A DNA stretch of 64,000 nt, from the NCBI GenBank assembly GCA_001600095.1, contig BCIX01000001.1:2108001-2172000 (forward strand), given 5' to 3'. Every line of letters begins with the position of its first letter. Positions within the stretch are counted from its first letter, which is position 1. Below are positions 35,036 to 48,029 of this stretch, piece by piece. Made by a program: the position numbers and the translations under genes. The notes beneath the pieces are model-generated. The model was not told the origin of the DNA. It did not search any database and saw nothing but the letters and a program-made list of their open reading frames with translations. Origin of the DNA: Bullera alba (lineage: Eukaryota; Basidiomycota; Tremellomycetes; Tremellales; Bulleraceae).

Positions 35036-38000
35036 ATGTCGACCGTACTTGCATCGAAGGGGCGAGTCAAGCCGACAAAGCAAATCTCAATGATCTTCCT
35101 GGGTCCGACTACGCGTCGTGAAGTCCCCGTGGATATATATTGGGGCGACGACCTTCGATCTCGATTCGAAAAGGAGATACAGGCTGCTCAATCTGTCTTC
35201 GAAGGCGTTACCCTCAATCAACTGATCTACTCCCTCTGCGTGGCTCCATCAAGAGAAGACAATGTCAGAATTTGGACCGGCAGTCTGGACGATCTAGTGG
35301 ACGAATTTGTGAGAGTGTGATCTCGTCAACATGACCCGATCCAGTACTGACGTTGTACATACTTCTACAGGAGACACTGAAGATTAGTTGGGACATATTC
35401 CAAGACGTCTCTATCGCCGTCAACACCTGGGACATCGACTCTGAGGACGATTCTTTGTTGGCTACCCCTCGAAACGACAACGATGTTTCCCCGTATACAG
35501 CAAAAAGGGTCGAGATTGATGGAACAGTCGTGCAGCCATACGATACTGTCAACTACGAAGAGGGCGCATACATCCTCGCGCTCAACATCCAGGATCGCCG
35601 ACTTCCGGATCGTCCCTTCATAGATCCTGCGTTCAAGCTGTGGTACGACAAACCCCCTTCGGAAGAGCAAGCCATGAAAGATCTGCGACTACTGGCACGA
35701 CAAGAAGCCGTACTGCCGCAGTGGGGACAAAAAGCAACGGAGAGGCTTCAGGCTATCCTCGAGATGATTGAGGTGGCTGAACCGTTGTACTATCAAGAGA
35801 GCTTCAAGGACATGGGGACTCCTTACCGAGACTGTGCGGACGTCGAACGTGTGAGTATACTGCAACACGTTGCGAACACTGACATTTTCGCTTCCAGTCG
35901 TTCCACAAGGTGTTGGCAGGCTGTCTCCTTCCGGTCAACGGGAACCTCACGTACTACCTTGAGGTCAGAGGTGGGGGACCCGAGAAGATCGCAGAAACAC
36001 AGCCACCAGTGTCCAGCTATCTGTTGGAGTCGGCCCGCAGAATCACTCGCTGCCATTCACCGCGCTACATCCCAGGGACCCCCGGCCACAAGGTCGACGC
36101 GTTAATTGCATCAGCTAAAGTGCTCCCGGTGGCATCGTCCGGAGCAGGGAAGGCTGTGCCAGAAGTGATCAACTACACCGACGTCGAATTCACCTTTGAG
36201 ATCATCAACAACTGGTATTTGTACAGTTCGCAAATGATCGTCAAGCACAAGGGCTTGCCCACTGTGGAAGATGTAGAAGGTTGGATTGACTCCAAGTGGA
36301 ACACAGCGCGAGACTCGGACGGCGGTAGTATATGGAAGACGACCAAAGGCTCCATCGACCGTGTTTCCTTCAAAGACTGGTTAATTGGCATGGTGAGTGC
36401 TCGTCTCCGCAGTCGTGAATCACTGGCTGATCGTCACCATAGAACCGAAGACAAAGCGACCTTGAAGACGGAAACCACGTCGTATTGGTATTATACCGCC
36501 AGGACGCGGAACTGACCTATCCGGTCAGCAACGGTGGTGTAGGACCGCAACGACCCTTCGCCTACGACTTCACCGAGCCACATCGGCCCATCGTCTTTCC
36601 CAAAGACAGAAACGGCTTCGTCTCTGTTCATTGTTTTGGGCCGCGATCTCCATATGACATCGAATCATTTTCCCTCAAACAAACTGTTTCGGAGCTATTG
36701 CAGAACAGGAATATTGCCAGCAATGAACGGGCCATTATCCAGCACGAGGGGAATTACTACGACGTCACTACTCCCGGACTCGAGTCTGTGAGTGGAAGTC
36801 CAGACTAAGCGCTCAGGAGACTCGCTAATGAGATATTGCTCTCAGTGCACATTGGAGGATCTGCACTTTGGAACCCATGAGTTTGTGGATGAGTTGATCA
36901 TCGCGGAAGAGGCTCCGGGACCGATTGAGCCGGAGAAGAACTTCCCAGGCAAGCATGACCCCCTCAGCGGTCGTTATGGTTTGGGAGATGTGGATGCCAC
37001 ACCTCTACCTTCGCCAGCTCTGGCCAAGGTGCTGCCCGAGATGCCACATTCCGAGTCGATCAGAGGGCAGTCTCCGCCTGTTCCGAAAGGAAACATCGAT
37101 CTTACAGCTCGCCGTGGTGATCAGACTTCCAGTGACGAAGACGCGTCGACTGTCAAGCCAATTGACACCCAAGACACCAGCATCCCTGCCGTGGTGGGAG
37201 GAGGGCCGAACGCCCAATCCGCATTCTACGCCGCCGCCCGTGCTGGACCCAAGACTCCTGTTCGAATGGACGTCCCACTCGAGGGCGGTGTTTCCACTCC
37301 AACCTACCTCGACGAATTGGCTTCGAGCCCCAATCACACAGCTGCATCTACCCGCCTTCTCCGTATCATCAAAGAAGAGAGTGTCAAGCCGGCATCCTCT
37401 CTAGGGCTCAAGTTGCTCGGCTTGGTCCAAGCTCTACAGACGGACGGGGAGCTACATCAGGACTCACCCGTATTCGATGTGCAATCGCTCGATTCATCGG
37501 GTTCAACAGAGAAGGCTTGTGACAAGAGTAGTAACGGAGATGACGTGGTGGACAAGGCGTCCGGACCCGACGTCACCGATGCCTCGGATACAGTGTCAGT
37601 CTCCGACCTGGTTGAATCGTCAGTAAGGTTGTCGGTCAAGTCGTCCCTCGAACCCATCGAGGATCGACTGAACGATTTTGCCGCAATGCTCAACACAATT
37701 GCCGAGGCCGTCGGCGTCAACCTGCTCGAAGACGACGCGAGGGAAGCGGAACAAGAATACGAGATAGTCAACACAATGGATCAAGCTCTTGAGGCCGCCT
37801 CCACCACTGCAACACGTTTCATGGATTCGCCTCGTCCACTCAACCGCGCTGTGAATCACAGAGACGCCAGTGTTGCCTTGCACGCGGACCTTGGTGCTGG
37901 GCATGTCCGAACGAGGAACAATCCCGCAAGAACACAAAGTCGCTTCGGGCTGCGTTCGTTAGTGGAAGCCTCAGAGCAACTAGCTCCACCCGACCTCGAA

Positions 38001-38438
38001 GAGGTGTACCCCGACACCCAGGCTTCCCACAGAAACACCGGCCGACCACTTCGACCCAGGACTCCACCGCGTCTCGGGGACGGCATGGCCCCCGCTAGAC
38101 CACACGACCGACACATTCCGCCCCGAGTGCCAATGTTCGGCCTCGGAGCGCATAATCAGCACAGCGGGCTACGTGGCTGTCAATGCGGATGCGAAGCCCC
38201 TGATCGATTCGACCATCTGAGGATGTTGGCTCAACATCGCAGAAGACGAAATGAACTCAGCGGAATGAATGGGCCTCCCGGCGTTACGAATGGTCCTCAC
38301 GGTGGTATGGATTGGCATCGACAAGTCCCACCGATGGCATACCCACCTCACGGCACCTTCGGTGTAGGAGGCCGATTCGCCCCGTACTCCAATGCGCATC
38401 GGTCGCTTCCAGTGGGTCCATACCCTGGCTTCTTCTAG
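35036..38438 (+). CDS. Unrecognised 1061-residue protein
   Basis: I do not recognise this protein. Exons 35036-35308, 35371-35850, 35898-36392, 36443-36787 and 36846-38438 join in phase (all introns phase 0) to one long open frame, so the gene model is well supported. The first 600 residues look folded: mixed hydrophobic and charged, with aromatic-rich stretches such as FEIINNWYLYSS and YYDVT. The last 450 residues are acidic, Ser/Pro-rich and probably disordered. They include a helical patch around 37640-37750 and a histidine/proline/glycine-rich end (GPYPGFF). No signal peptide or membrane segment was noticed. Neighbours give no functional hint. Confidence 0.75.
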
Positions 38439-39314
38439 CCTCTCCTCGCCATACGCACCACACGACGATCTCTGGTTATACGACATGTACGATAGGATGT
38501 CGCTTCTTCAAAACGCACAACTCTACGACCATACCATTCTACGACTCAAAACTCACGACTCACGACGCGACGACCCGACGATTCACGACGAGCCAAATGC
38601 CTCTCGGTGGGAAACGTCACGACACTATGATACGAGTTCACGTACTTCCTGATCCTCTTTGTTGATTGTACATTTCCATTACCTTCACCACGATGTGTTG
38701 TTTATACGATATACGATACCTATGCACGTTCATGATCTTCACCCCCCCAACTGGGGCTCGACACATCAAGACACTGCTCCATGCTATGAGTGAGTTTGAC
38801 CGAGGGTTGACCGAGAAGCTGGTCAGGTACGCGATCAAGCGGGAGGCGGGACCAATTTCGGGATTGACGAAAATGTCGAAAAAAAAAGCTACGGCCGGTC
38901 CCACCGCCAACAATGAGCAACAGCAAAGAGACGTGAGTTTCGTTGGGTCAAGCTGGCATTTGTTGACATCTGGCTTTGTAGAATCTCATTGACTGTACCC
39001 CGCTTTCAGTCCGTCCGCGTCTGGTAGGGTTCGAAGAATCGTTCGCCCCACTCAACTCGTCCTCACCACTCTGTATTTTGGGACTTTTGCGCATTTGGGG
39101 AAGTTGGACAAGAACGATACACAAACCGGTTCACTGTAACGACCAAGTTCAAAAGCCCATACTGGTCTCAAGGCAAAACAGCTCGACAATAAATTAGACT
39201 TTGGGAGAACGCTCGCCCTGATTCAGCTGTCAGACGAATAGTCCATTGGATCAAAGGCCGAGCTTGAAGTACCAAAACAACGGTGCTTTTGCCCATCTGC
39301 TCGTCCGTCCAACG
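38439..39314. other. 876-bp intergenic region, no supported gene
   Basis: 3' end of the unrecognised gene and promoter of the CCCH gene. It has short tracts of ACGA/ACGAT repeats (about 38525-38600) and a run of A at 38879-38886. An open frame at 38666-38992 lacks a plausible gene structure. Confidence 0.4.
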
Positions 39315-42078
39315 ATGTCGACTGCCGAGGTGATGCCCCAGGAGGAGGTTCATGGAGTAGTGGAGGAACTGGTCAATGATCTCGAGGGAGTCACGGTTCA
39401 GGAGACAAAGCTGGACCAGGCCAATGGCCACGCGTCGTCAGACTTTGAGCTTCACAGAGCTTGCGAGAGCGGAAATGTGGACGAGGTCCGGTCGATATTG
39501 AGCAAAGGACTGCAGAGCGTAGAAACGCTTGGTGAGTAGAGCTCTTGTCGGCTTCTGCTCGGAACATCATCGTCAAGTTTTGGAATACGAGCTGACGCAC
39601 TGTACAGACGCTACCACCGGCTGCACCCCCATCGTTCTTGCCATTCGGGCCAACCATGTTGACGTTGTGCGGGAGCTCTTGCTGGCTGGAGCTATCGTCC
39701 CACCACCCGGTCTCACCTACGACCCAGCAATGCTATCGATACTCTACCCGCACTCGCACGCCATGCAATCACCCGTGGCTCACTTCTCTCACCTACCTCC
39801 CAACGGCGTTCCATTCTATCCTTCCCAGCCACAGATGTACATGCGAGGACCATCGCCAAACAGCTTCAACCCTTCCCCATCGTCCGGCTCCCCGGCTCAG
39901 CAAAACGCACAGGCAAATCTTCCTCCAGCAGAGGTAGCCAAGACGATCCCATGCCGAAACTTCCCCAACTGCAAGTACGGTGCTTCGTGCGTCTTCTTCC
40001 ACCCTATCAACGGAGCTGGCTTCCCGGGCGCAGGCCAAGGACCCAGGCACTTCCAGCACCCAGGGTCAGGATACCACCTCGGCGGACCAATGCAGAATGG
40101 ATCTTTCATGCCAAATGGCATGGCTCAGGAGGGCGCGTACCCACAACCACCTCAATCGTTCGGTCAATTCCCAACTGGACCATACTACGTTCCTAACGGA
40201 TACGCACCGCCATTCAGCCCACAGCAGCAGCAGCAGCCTCAGATCCAACAGACCATCCCAGAATCACAGGATGGATCTTCGGGTCAACAGGTCGCCGAGG
40301 AAGGCAGCACCGAGGCTCAGGGTCAGCCAAATGAGAACTCCTCGGACGGGCAGAACGCATCGTCTACCCCGGCCATCCCTGTTGGATATACCTCGCAGCC
40401 ACCTTCGGCCATCGCTCCTGTCTTTGTTCCTTCATACCCCCAGCCTGGACTTGGCATGAACCCCCTCGCTTCCCCACCTCCGCCGTCGCAGTACGGAATG
40501 TCTCCTCTATCGCCATCGCAGCTCGCCGGCTCTTTGCCATCCATCCCTCCCGCTGAGGCATTCTTCGCCACCTCGCCGCCCCCCAATGGCATGTACGCCC
40601 AAGGTCCACCGCCCGTCATCGCAAATGGCTTTGTGCCCAACTCGCGGAGGCAGAGCTTTGGTCAGCCATTCGGTCTTCCCGGAGGTCCAAAAGGCTACCA
40701 CGGCAAGAAGCCATCGTTCTCTGGACCAAGGCCTGCATTCGGTAGAAACTCTATCGCTGGCGCCGGATCTTCGGGACCTGGTGGTGCGAATCTCGGTGCT
40801 TGGAAGGACGGCAACCCTCCCCCATGCGCCTTCTTCGCTCAGGCTAAATGCCGAAACGGAGAAATGTGCAAGTTCCCTCATCTCGACGAGAGCGGTGCCG
40901 ACGTCAGGCATCCAGATGTAGTGAGGGGCGTGCTCGCTCCCCTGCCCTCGCTGGGCAAGCAGAACAGGGGGATGAGGATGAGCATGGGTGCCGCCGGTGC
41001 AGGACCAATCGGTAATGGCTTCGGAGGACACTTTGACCCTTCGTTCCGACAGCAGCAGCAGTACAACCAGTTCCTGCAACAACAAAGTCAGCTGCAAAAG
41101 GGTCAACAGCAGGCATCCCAGCAGCAGACTCAAGGGGAGGAGTCGCCAGAGCAGGTTGCTACCAGCTCGGTTGCACAAGGTCTCTCCACCGTCGGCGAGA
41201 CAAACGCCGAGGAAGCCGCTTCGTCAGCTTCGAACAATGCCACCCCGGCGACAGTGTCCGGAGAGACATTGGAGAAGACAAACAATCTCCCTTCTTCGAT
41301 CCCAGCCAAGCCACAGAGTGCCGACACGCCCCAAATCGTTCGATCGGCTTCTCAGCCAGGTGTCCAAAGGGTCCATGGCGGATTCGGGTCTTCGGCCTCT
41401 CGATCCCACTCTCCTGCTCCTTCGAACGTGTCGTTCCATGGCAATGGACACCCCGGCAGGAGACCCAATGGCGGAAGAGTCCCCTTCCCCAACGGTGCCA
41501 ACGGCAATGCCAATGGTAATGGACAAGCCAATGGTCACGCCCACGTGAATGGAAACGCCTCGAGGTCGTCTTCTCAGGCTGGCGAGAGTAGAGCATCCCG
41601 ACAGGCTCTCCAGAGGATCCCACGAGCAGACGAGTTCCCCGCTCTGGGCGGTAAAGCGAATGGCAACGCTTCGGCAAATGCCTCCGGCGACAAAGGCGGT
41701 CTGACCGCCGCTCAGATTTTGTCGGCCCCAGCGCCCGCTAAGCCCGTCAAGGCCGATGACAAGTCTGACGCCGACAACCAATCGGAGAGCAACGTGAGTC
41801 AATATATCAACGAGGAACAGTCCTTTGTGCTGACTACTCTACAGAGCGTCTCGATGAACTCTGACGCAGAGTCGGACACGGTCATTGTCTCCCGAAAACA
41901 GGTCAACGGCCATGCCAACGGACACGCCACCAACGGTGACGCTACGCCAACCGCTGTCGCTGGCGCCAATGCCGTCTCCCCACCACGAAAAGCAAGCTCT
42001 GTGAGCTTTGCAAAGGTCATTTCGGCCGTTTCGTCTACTTCCGCCGTGGATTCTGCACCCATCGGCGTCCCAGCTTGA
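39315..42078 (+). CDS. Ankyrin / tandem CCCH zinc-finger RNA-binding protein
   Basis: Likely an RNA-binding regulator; its target is unknown. Exons 39315-39531, 39608-41793 and 41845-42078 give 878 residues. Residues about 47-110 form ankyrin-like helices (DFELHRACESGNVDEVRSIL, then GCTPIVLAIRANHVDVVREL). The first CCCH finger (CRNFPNCKYGASCVFFH, residues about 188-204) is CX5CX5CX3H. The second (CAFFAQAKCRNGEMCKFPH, near residue 480) is CX7CX5CX3H. The rest is Pro/Gln/Gly/Asn-rich low complexity, including glutamine runs coded by CAG. The 51-nt intron 41794-41844 has good splice signals but also reads through in frame. Confidence 0.88.
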
Positions 42079-43767
42079 TCGGACATGGAGCGTTCGTCTA
42101 CGACGTCCACTTGTAATATTTTTGCCTTTCTCCAACTGTCTTTCACCTCTTGGCCTCGTGCGAAACTACCATAAAACCATAGTACCCTCGTTCCCAGACT
42201 ACGGTCCCTCTTGTTCTCTCCGTTTCTCGTTCCGCGTTCCAACGTACGATGCTCTCGTTCTCTTCCCTTTTGGCATTAGCATACATCACGATCCAGTTTG
42301 TCGAGGACCGCGGGATGGTCATATCATGCATTACTTGTACTGTACTTTCGTTGATATGCCATAGGCAGTAAGCACACTGGCCTCAGAAGAGTATCGATTC
42401 GGACCGAGATCCGGTGCAGATCTGAGTCTCGCCCTGGGGATATTGCGGAGCTTGCGGCGGAAGTTCGGCGGTGGTGAGTACCTGTCAGCATCTCTTCAAC
42501 TTTTTCGGCCAATTTGAGCCAAGTCGACGCTGTTCGAGGCCTAGCCTCGATTGCGAGGTGTCGAGGGGGAAGAAGAGAGACGAGGAGGGTGTGAGAATCT
42601 GTGAGAACAGCTGTAAGAACTCTATGAGAGGAGCGGAAGAACTGGGCAGAACTGGGGCCGATTCCAGAGATCGGGTGTGCTGTAATCCTGTATCGTAAGC
42701 ATTCAAGGAAATTCAAGGACGAGGACCTACGAGGACGCTGGAAGAAGCAGAAGGGTCGTGAGCTGTCGTCGGCTGTCGTGAGGTGGTAGAAGGGAGCGGA
42801 AGGGATGCTTCTCCTTTTGTGCCTGAGCCCTAATGGCCTGGCCACGCATAGAAAGAGTCGATCTTCTCCCTTCTTCTAGACTCTTGTGTCCCTCAGACGG
42901 CCTTCGGCTTCCCCCTGCTTCCCCCCGCGGTCAAGTTCCAGCCTGTTCCAGCTCCTGAGAAGGTCCTGTCCTCTTCCACCTGAGATCCCTTTGCTCGTCA
43001 ACACAACCGCACCGCCATCAGGTCCGGAACGAAACGAGGAGGGACTACGTACGAAGAGCTGCCGGACCTCCGAGACTGCGAGTCGTGGCGGTAGATCTAC
43101 ACATGCAGCCGCTAGACAGCGACGCCATGATCATGCAGCGACTTCATATAACTAGACCTTCTTCCTCATTCTTCTCATCTTCTCCGGATGGTCGCTAGCT
43201 TCTGGTATAAAATACCGCAAAGGACCGCTCGTTCTAGCACTAGAGTCTATCGGTCATTTCGGTCAGAGTCGGACGGGCACTTTGTCGATCAATCAACGCT
43301 CTCAACACGTTTCGAGGCCGCGTGTCCGATCGCGCCATAGGAGGAGTACGAGTGGAGTGAAGTGGCCGGGTTGGCTGGCGAGCTGTGCTGTGACGTCGAC
43401 GAAGTGAGGACAGAAGAATATATAAGGTGGTCGAACGAGTGGTCGTACAGCGATCGTCCACCGGTTTCATCAAACTCCTCACAGCAAGCAGCAAGCACGC
43501 TCGAGCCAATTATCATCATCGATTGCCAGACTGCATCCTCGAGGCGGATCGAAGCAGACGACAGAAGACAGGTCCACGACTTGATTGGTCTCCGCTGTTC
43601 CCCTAATGGGGGCTCGCCGCCCATCAACATATACCACACTACACCTTCAGTTACCTCCAGCTTTATAACATCAACCAATCCAACGCCTTGATCAACATCC
43701 CAGCTTCAAGCTTCAAGTATCACCAGCGAACAGCACCTCGAAACCTCACTTAGACTCCTACTGCGAC
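42079..43767. promoter_or_regulatory. 1.7-kb upstream region of the metallothionein-like gene
   Basis: A long region before a small, probably inducible gene. TATA-like sequences occur at 43206-43214 (TATAAAATA) and 43429-43436 (TATATAAG). A CCCCT stress-type element lies at 43600-43604, inside the near-palindrome CCCCTAATGGGG. A minus-strand open frame at 42324-42845 has no recognisable motif and was not accepted. Confidence 0.4.
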
Positions 43768-44017
43768 ATGTGCGTCGTACACTCTCACCACGAGAGTGTT
43801 CGAGGCGAGACCGCCACTCCCAAACCTCCCACAGTCACCATCACCCCGCCAGTCAACCATGCCGACGAGAAGAAGTGCTCGTGCTCGGAGGCGGGATGTA
43901 AATGCACAGTACAGACCGTCGACGGGGTCTGCTCTCTGGTAAGTCGCTCGATAGAGAAACACCGCTTTCGCTTGAGCTGACGATACCTCTTAGTGCTCCC
44001 AGGGCAACCACGCTTGA
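43768..44017 (+). CDS. Small cysteine-rich, metallothionein-like protein
   Basis: A 64-residue protein from exons 43768-43938 and 43994-44017. The intron starts GTAAGT, ends CTCTTAG and contains the branch-like GCTGACG. The second exon encodes only seven residues. The C-terminal half is metallothionein-like: KCSCSEAGCKC with two Cys-x-Cys pairs, then VCSLCSQGNHA, where the final Cys-x-x-Cys exists only after splicing. The N-terminus holds a Cys and a histidine patch (VHSHHES) that could also bind metal. The likely role is binding of copper or zinc in the cytosol; this is inference from composition, because such short proteins lack a firm family signature. Confidence 0.65.
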
Positions 44018-44215
44018 TGCCACTCCTCGCCATGCTCCTAGCGTCGAGGATCAGTAATTGAGATCGAGTATGCGGAGAAGTATGATCTGTGAATGATGTC
44101 AGTGATACCGGTCAGCGGTCAGTACACGAAGCCCACGTCGTCCGTATGAATACATGTGCCAAAGCCTGGTCGTGACAATGGCCAAGTCGGTTCCACTTGC
44201 GTGTTTGACCCTGGC

Positions 44216-45433
44216 CTATCCCACCATCATGGCGTTAGCACCACTGGGCTGGAATTTGCCGTAGCCTCTTGAAGCATTCCCACCTCCGCCGCCGCCGCCT
44301 CTGCGATCACCGCCACCTCCTCTTCTGTCCCCGGGACCGTCCCGTCGGAACCGTTGATTGCCATCTCCATTCGGCTGATTGGGCGTCAGCGTCCCTGCAA
44401 CTGGCTTATTGCATCCGCAACCACTCACGTTCACCTTGACCCGTCGGCCATTTCTTATCCTCGTTTTGGACCCATCTGGGTTCTCGATGATCTCATCCTT
44501 GCGTCCATCCGCATTCGCGTTCGCGTCGCTCGCCTTCGAATCTTGGCCATCGGCACCACCTGCGCCAGCTTCTTCCTTCTCCTTCTCGGCTTTGCGTTCT
44601 CTTTGCGTGCCCACACGATCGTTTCTCTCCTTGATCTTCTCTTTACGAGTATCGCTTTTTCCGCCGCCTCCCGCCGTGAGCTCGACGTTGATCGTTCGAT
44701 TCTGCAATGTCGAGTGATGCAGCTTGAGACATTGTTGCATAGCCGCAGATGTGGGCAGCTCCAAGAATGCGATACCCCGCGACTTTGGCTTGGGTCTGGG
44801 GTCGTGGTGTGAGGGCACGGGTTTTGTCGTTAAGAGTCTCACATCGGGTGTATCGCCTGAGGGTTGACTTAATAAGACATCTCCACCAACAGCTGAGCCT
44901 GAGATAATAACGACTCACCAACAGCTTCTTTGAAGTGATTCTGGACGTCCCTCTTTGTCGTCTTGTAGTCCAGGTTGCCTAAGAGACCACAATCAGCTCC
45001 GTGAGTGGGAATGTTGTCCAGGATTCAACTCACCGATGAACAGGATGAATCGCTGCTTGATCTCCTTCTTGCTCTTCTTTGCGGACTTCTCACCCTCGGC
45101 TCCTGTCTCTCCTTCGCCTTCCTCCTCCCAATCGCTCTTTGCTTTACCCTTGCCTTTTCCTTTACCCACCACCACTTTCTTCACCTCGTCTGCCAACTTG
45201 GCACCACCGCCAGACGCTGGCTTCCCGCTCTCGTCCCTCTTCCTCTTCTTGGATCCCTCACCGGAGCCACCAGCCTTATCCTTGCCGGTCGGCGCCTCGC
45301 CTCCTTCGTCGCCGTCGTCAATGTCCTGCTCGGGAACGTCGGGGATGGCATCGATGGTCGCGCTCTTCTTGGCTTTCTGCTTTTGCCTGAAGGCCGCAGC
45401 TTTCTGCTGCTTCTTCGTCATCGGCTCGGCCAT
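44216..45433 (-). CDS. NOP6: NOP6-like RRM protein of ribosome biogenesis
   Basis: Nop6 is a nucleolar RNA-binding protein of small-subunit assembly. Exons on the minus strand: 45034-45433, 44919-44978, 44429-44856, 44216-44374; 348 residues. A Lys/Glu-rich N-terminus (MTKKQQKAAAFRQKQKAKK) leads to one RRM. RNP2 is FILFIGNLDYKTT and RNP1 lies in SRGIAFLELPTSAAM; the helix-strand link VRLLTTKP matches Nop6. The tail is basic with RGGGG/DRRGGGG runs (RGG-like). The 54-nt intron 44375-44428 lacks stops, so its retention would insert 18 residues including Cys-Gly-Cys. It shares a 363-bp divergent region with CCP1. Confidence 0.82.
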
Positions 45434-45796
45434 TTTGGCAGGTCCTTGGGTGTGGCTCTGTGGTTTGTTCTAGGTTACTGTGACTCCAGTCCTTCTTGGC
45501 GATCGTCAACGTGCGAGTAGCTAGCTGTAAGCACACCCAAGACTGCTCATCCTCTTGACCCGAGCACCCGGCGGCAGCTTCAACTTTTGTTGACGGACCA
45601 CGTGATCTATACGACTAGCCGGCGCGCGGAATCAAATTAACCTTCGGTGTTCAGTTGCCGGGCCGTTGAATCGAGAGAACGCTGATTGGTCATCTGACCG
45701 ACTGTGCATGTGCTATAGATATCTAGAGACTCGAGTCGACTGAGTTACTCAAAGACTTGCGATCACACCGTTCTCACTACTGCACGCATCACAGAC
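45434..45796. promoter_or_regulatory. Divergent promoter region NOP6-like / CCP1
   Basis: 363 bp between divergent ATGs. No clear factor site recognised. Confidence 0.4.
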
Positions 45797-47448
45797 ATGT
45801 CGTTCAGAGCTGCTGCACCAGTGCTCCGAGCCAACGCTGCGAGGAGAGCTCCCGCTTTCCGAGGCCAGGTCCTCAAATCGAGGCGATTCGCGACCGATGG
45901 CGGACCCAAAGTCGTGAGTGGAGTTCCTCCATTCCAGCTCTATGCAGACAGGCACAGGAGAGTAGCGTGACTGACATGATCCTATTGTTTAGCCCCCTCC
46001 ATCGCCTCCTCGGGCTTCCGTCTCGCCGTACGCCCTAGCCGGTGTCCTGGCCACCGGTCTCGGTCTGGCCTACTTCTTCTTCGGAACCGAAGGCACTCCA
46101 CAGGAGACTGCCAAAGAGGTCGGCTCGACCGCTCGAGGTGTCGCCGCTGCCGTTGAGGGCAAAGTCGGCTTGAGAAGAGGAAAGGAGGAGTATCAGAAGG
46201 TCTATGACAAAATTGCCGAGGAGATGGAGCAGGAGGGATACGATGGTTAGTTGGATGGTCTGGGGTCGTACCTGTTGCCTAAGATTGGGCGCGATGGGAC
46301 GTCCCTTGTACTGACTATCTCTTAGACGGATCCCTCGCCCCAGTTCTCATCCGACTGGCTTGGCACGCTTCGGGTACCTACAACAAAGAGGACAATACCG
46401 GTGGATCCAACTACGCCACCATGCGATTCAAGCCAGAGTCGGCACACGGCGCTAACAACGGTCTGGTGAGTACATGGCGGTCAAAGTCGTGATTCGCACA
46501 TGACCTCTCCGAACGCTTGCTCATATCGTGCGCTAGAACATCGCAAGAGACCACATGGAGAAGATCAAGAAGGAATTCCCATGGATCTCCTACGGTGACC
46601 TCTGGACTTTGGCCGGTGTCGCCGCTGTTCAGGAGTCTGGCGGTCCAGTCATCCCATGGAGACCAGGAAGAATCGACGGATTCGAGCACCACGTCACTCC
46701 TGATGGTCGACTGCCAGACGCCTCCCAGGCCGAGGACCACTTGAGATTCATCTTCAACCGAATGGGGTGAGGGGAGATATAGCTCGTCACTTTATGGAGA
46801 ACTGAGCTGATCTTCTACGACTAGCTTCAATGACCAAGAGATCGTGGCGCTCAGCGGCGCTCACGCCATGGGTCGATGCCACACTGGTGAGCTTACCCGA
46901 TATCTCGCATGGCCCCGCAGCTGACATCAAGCCTAGATCGATCTGGATTCGAGGGCCCATGGACCTTCTCCCCAGTAACCTTCTCCAATGAGGTGAGTGG
47001 CGAATTGCCAAGCAATCCCAGACATCTTGGAGATCTGGGCCATGCTCATGCCATATCACGCTAGTACTTCAAGCTCCTGTTCGACGAGCCATGGACCTGG
47101 AGGAAGTGGAACGGACCAGCTCAGTATGAGGACAAGAAGACCAAGACGCTCATGATGCTTCCGTGGGTGACGAGCTTCCTGGTTCAGCATTGTCTCAGCC
47201 TCAAGCTGATCTCTTGCTCAGGACCGACATGGCTTTGATCAAGGACAAGTCATTCAAGAAGTACGCCCAGAAGTACGCCAAATCCGAGGAGGAGTTCTTC
47301 AAGGAGTGAGTCCATGATCCACATTTCCCATTATTCCCAGCTCATTCGTCTGCGTAATAGCTTCGCCGCCGCTTTCAACAAGTTGATCGAGCTGGGTGTA
47401 CCCACGTCTCAGTTCGCCGGCGAGCCATGGACCATGGGATCTCAGTAG
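45797..47448 (+). CDS. CCP1: Cytochrome c peroxidase, mitochondrial
   Basis: Heme peroxidase that reduces hydrogen peroxide with electrons from cytochrome c in the intermembrane space. Nine exons: 45797-45913, 45993-46245, 46326-46465, 46537-46766, 46825-46886, 46937-46992, 47065-47162, 47222-47305, 47361-47448; 375 residues. The N-terminus is an Arg/Ala-rich presequence, followed by a hydrophobic segment ([18 protein letters not shown]), as in the bipartite import signal of Ccp1. Active-site motifs: [13 protein letters not shown] (distal Arg, Trp, His), [23 protein letters not shown] (proximal His) and [18 protein letters not shown] with the Trp used for electron transfer. All junctions keep the family sequence. 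Confidence 0.96.
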
Positions 47449-48029
47449 GCGAAAAACGAGATGTGAGGGACGAGCGACGAGCGGTGCGAGCGACGCGGGC
47501 AGAAGTCTGGGCTTGAAGGGAAGTAGATGTCGATTGTAGAGTCAGCAAGGATGCATGGTGTTTACTACCCGCAGAGTCAGCACCACGAGAACCCCCACCT
47601 CCCCTTACACACCACATGCGATCGAGTATTGATGTCGGCCATGAGAGGCGTTCAGAGCACCAGGTGACTCCTGGCTCTCGCGCTGATGATGCGCTGCAGT
47701 CCATCGCTACTCGATGTGCTCAGAGTATCAAATGCTAGCATCTCCATGTGACTTGGATATAAAACGAAAGTTTGGATACATCTGCAGCAGCCCAGCCGAC
47801 CAACTTTCTGGTCGAGCTGGAACCCGCCTTTCAACACTAATGATTATGATTTGGTTACTCTGTACCACGATCATGATAAGTCAGGTCAATTGACCTCTCC
47901 ATCCTTCCTCCATTCACGCGTCTGTCCATCCTCGCCGGCCAAAAAAACCCGGTACACGTGCCGGACAAGAGACTTCAAGTACACGCTACATCTCCTTCAC
48001 ACATCTCGACGCTCGGGTGAACGATCGAT
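47449..48029. other. Convergent 3' region (CCP1 / ACO1)
   Basis: 581 bp between two convergent stops. No gene or repeat recognised. Confidence 0.45.

Noticed and set aside
38666..38992. Open frame of 108 residues between two plus-strand genes
   Set aside because: No ATG context or downstream exon that continues it, and no recognisable family.
42324..42845. A 173-residue minus-strand open frame in the gap before the metallothionein-like gene
   Set aside because: Ser/Arg/Pro-rich composition, no motif, no splice support, and overlapping open frames on both strands; it looks like a stop-poor intergenic stretch.
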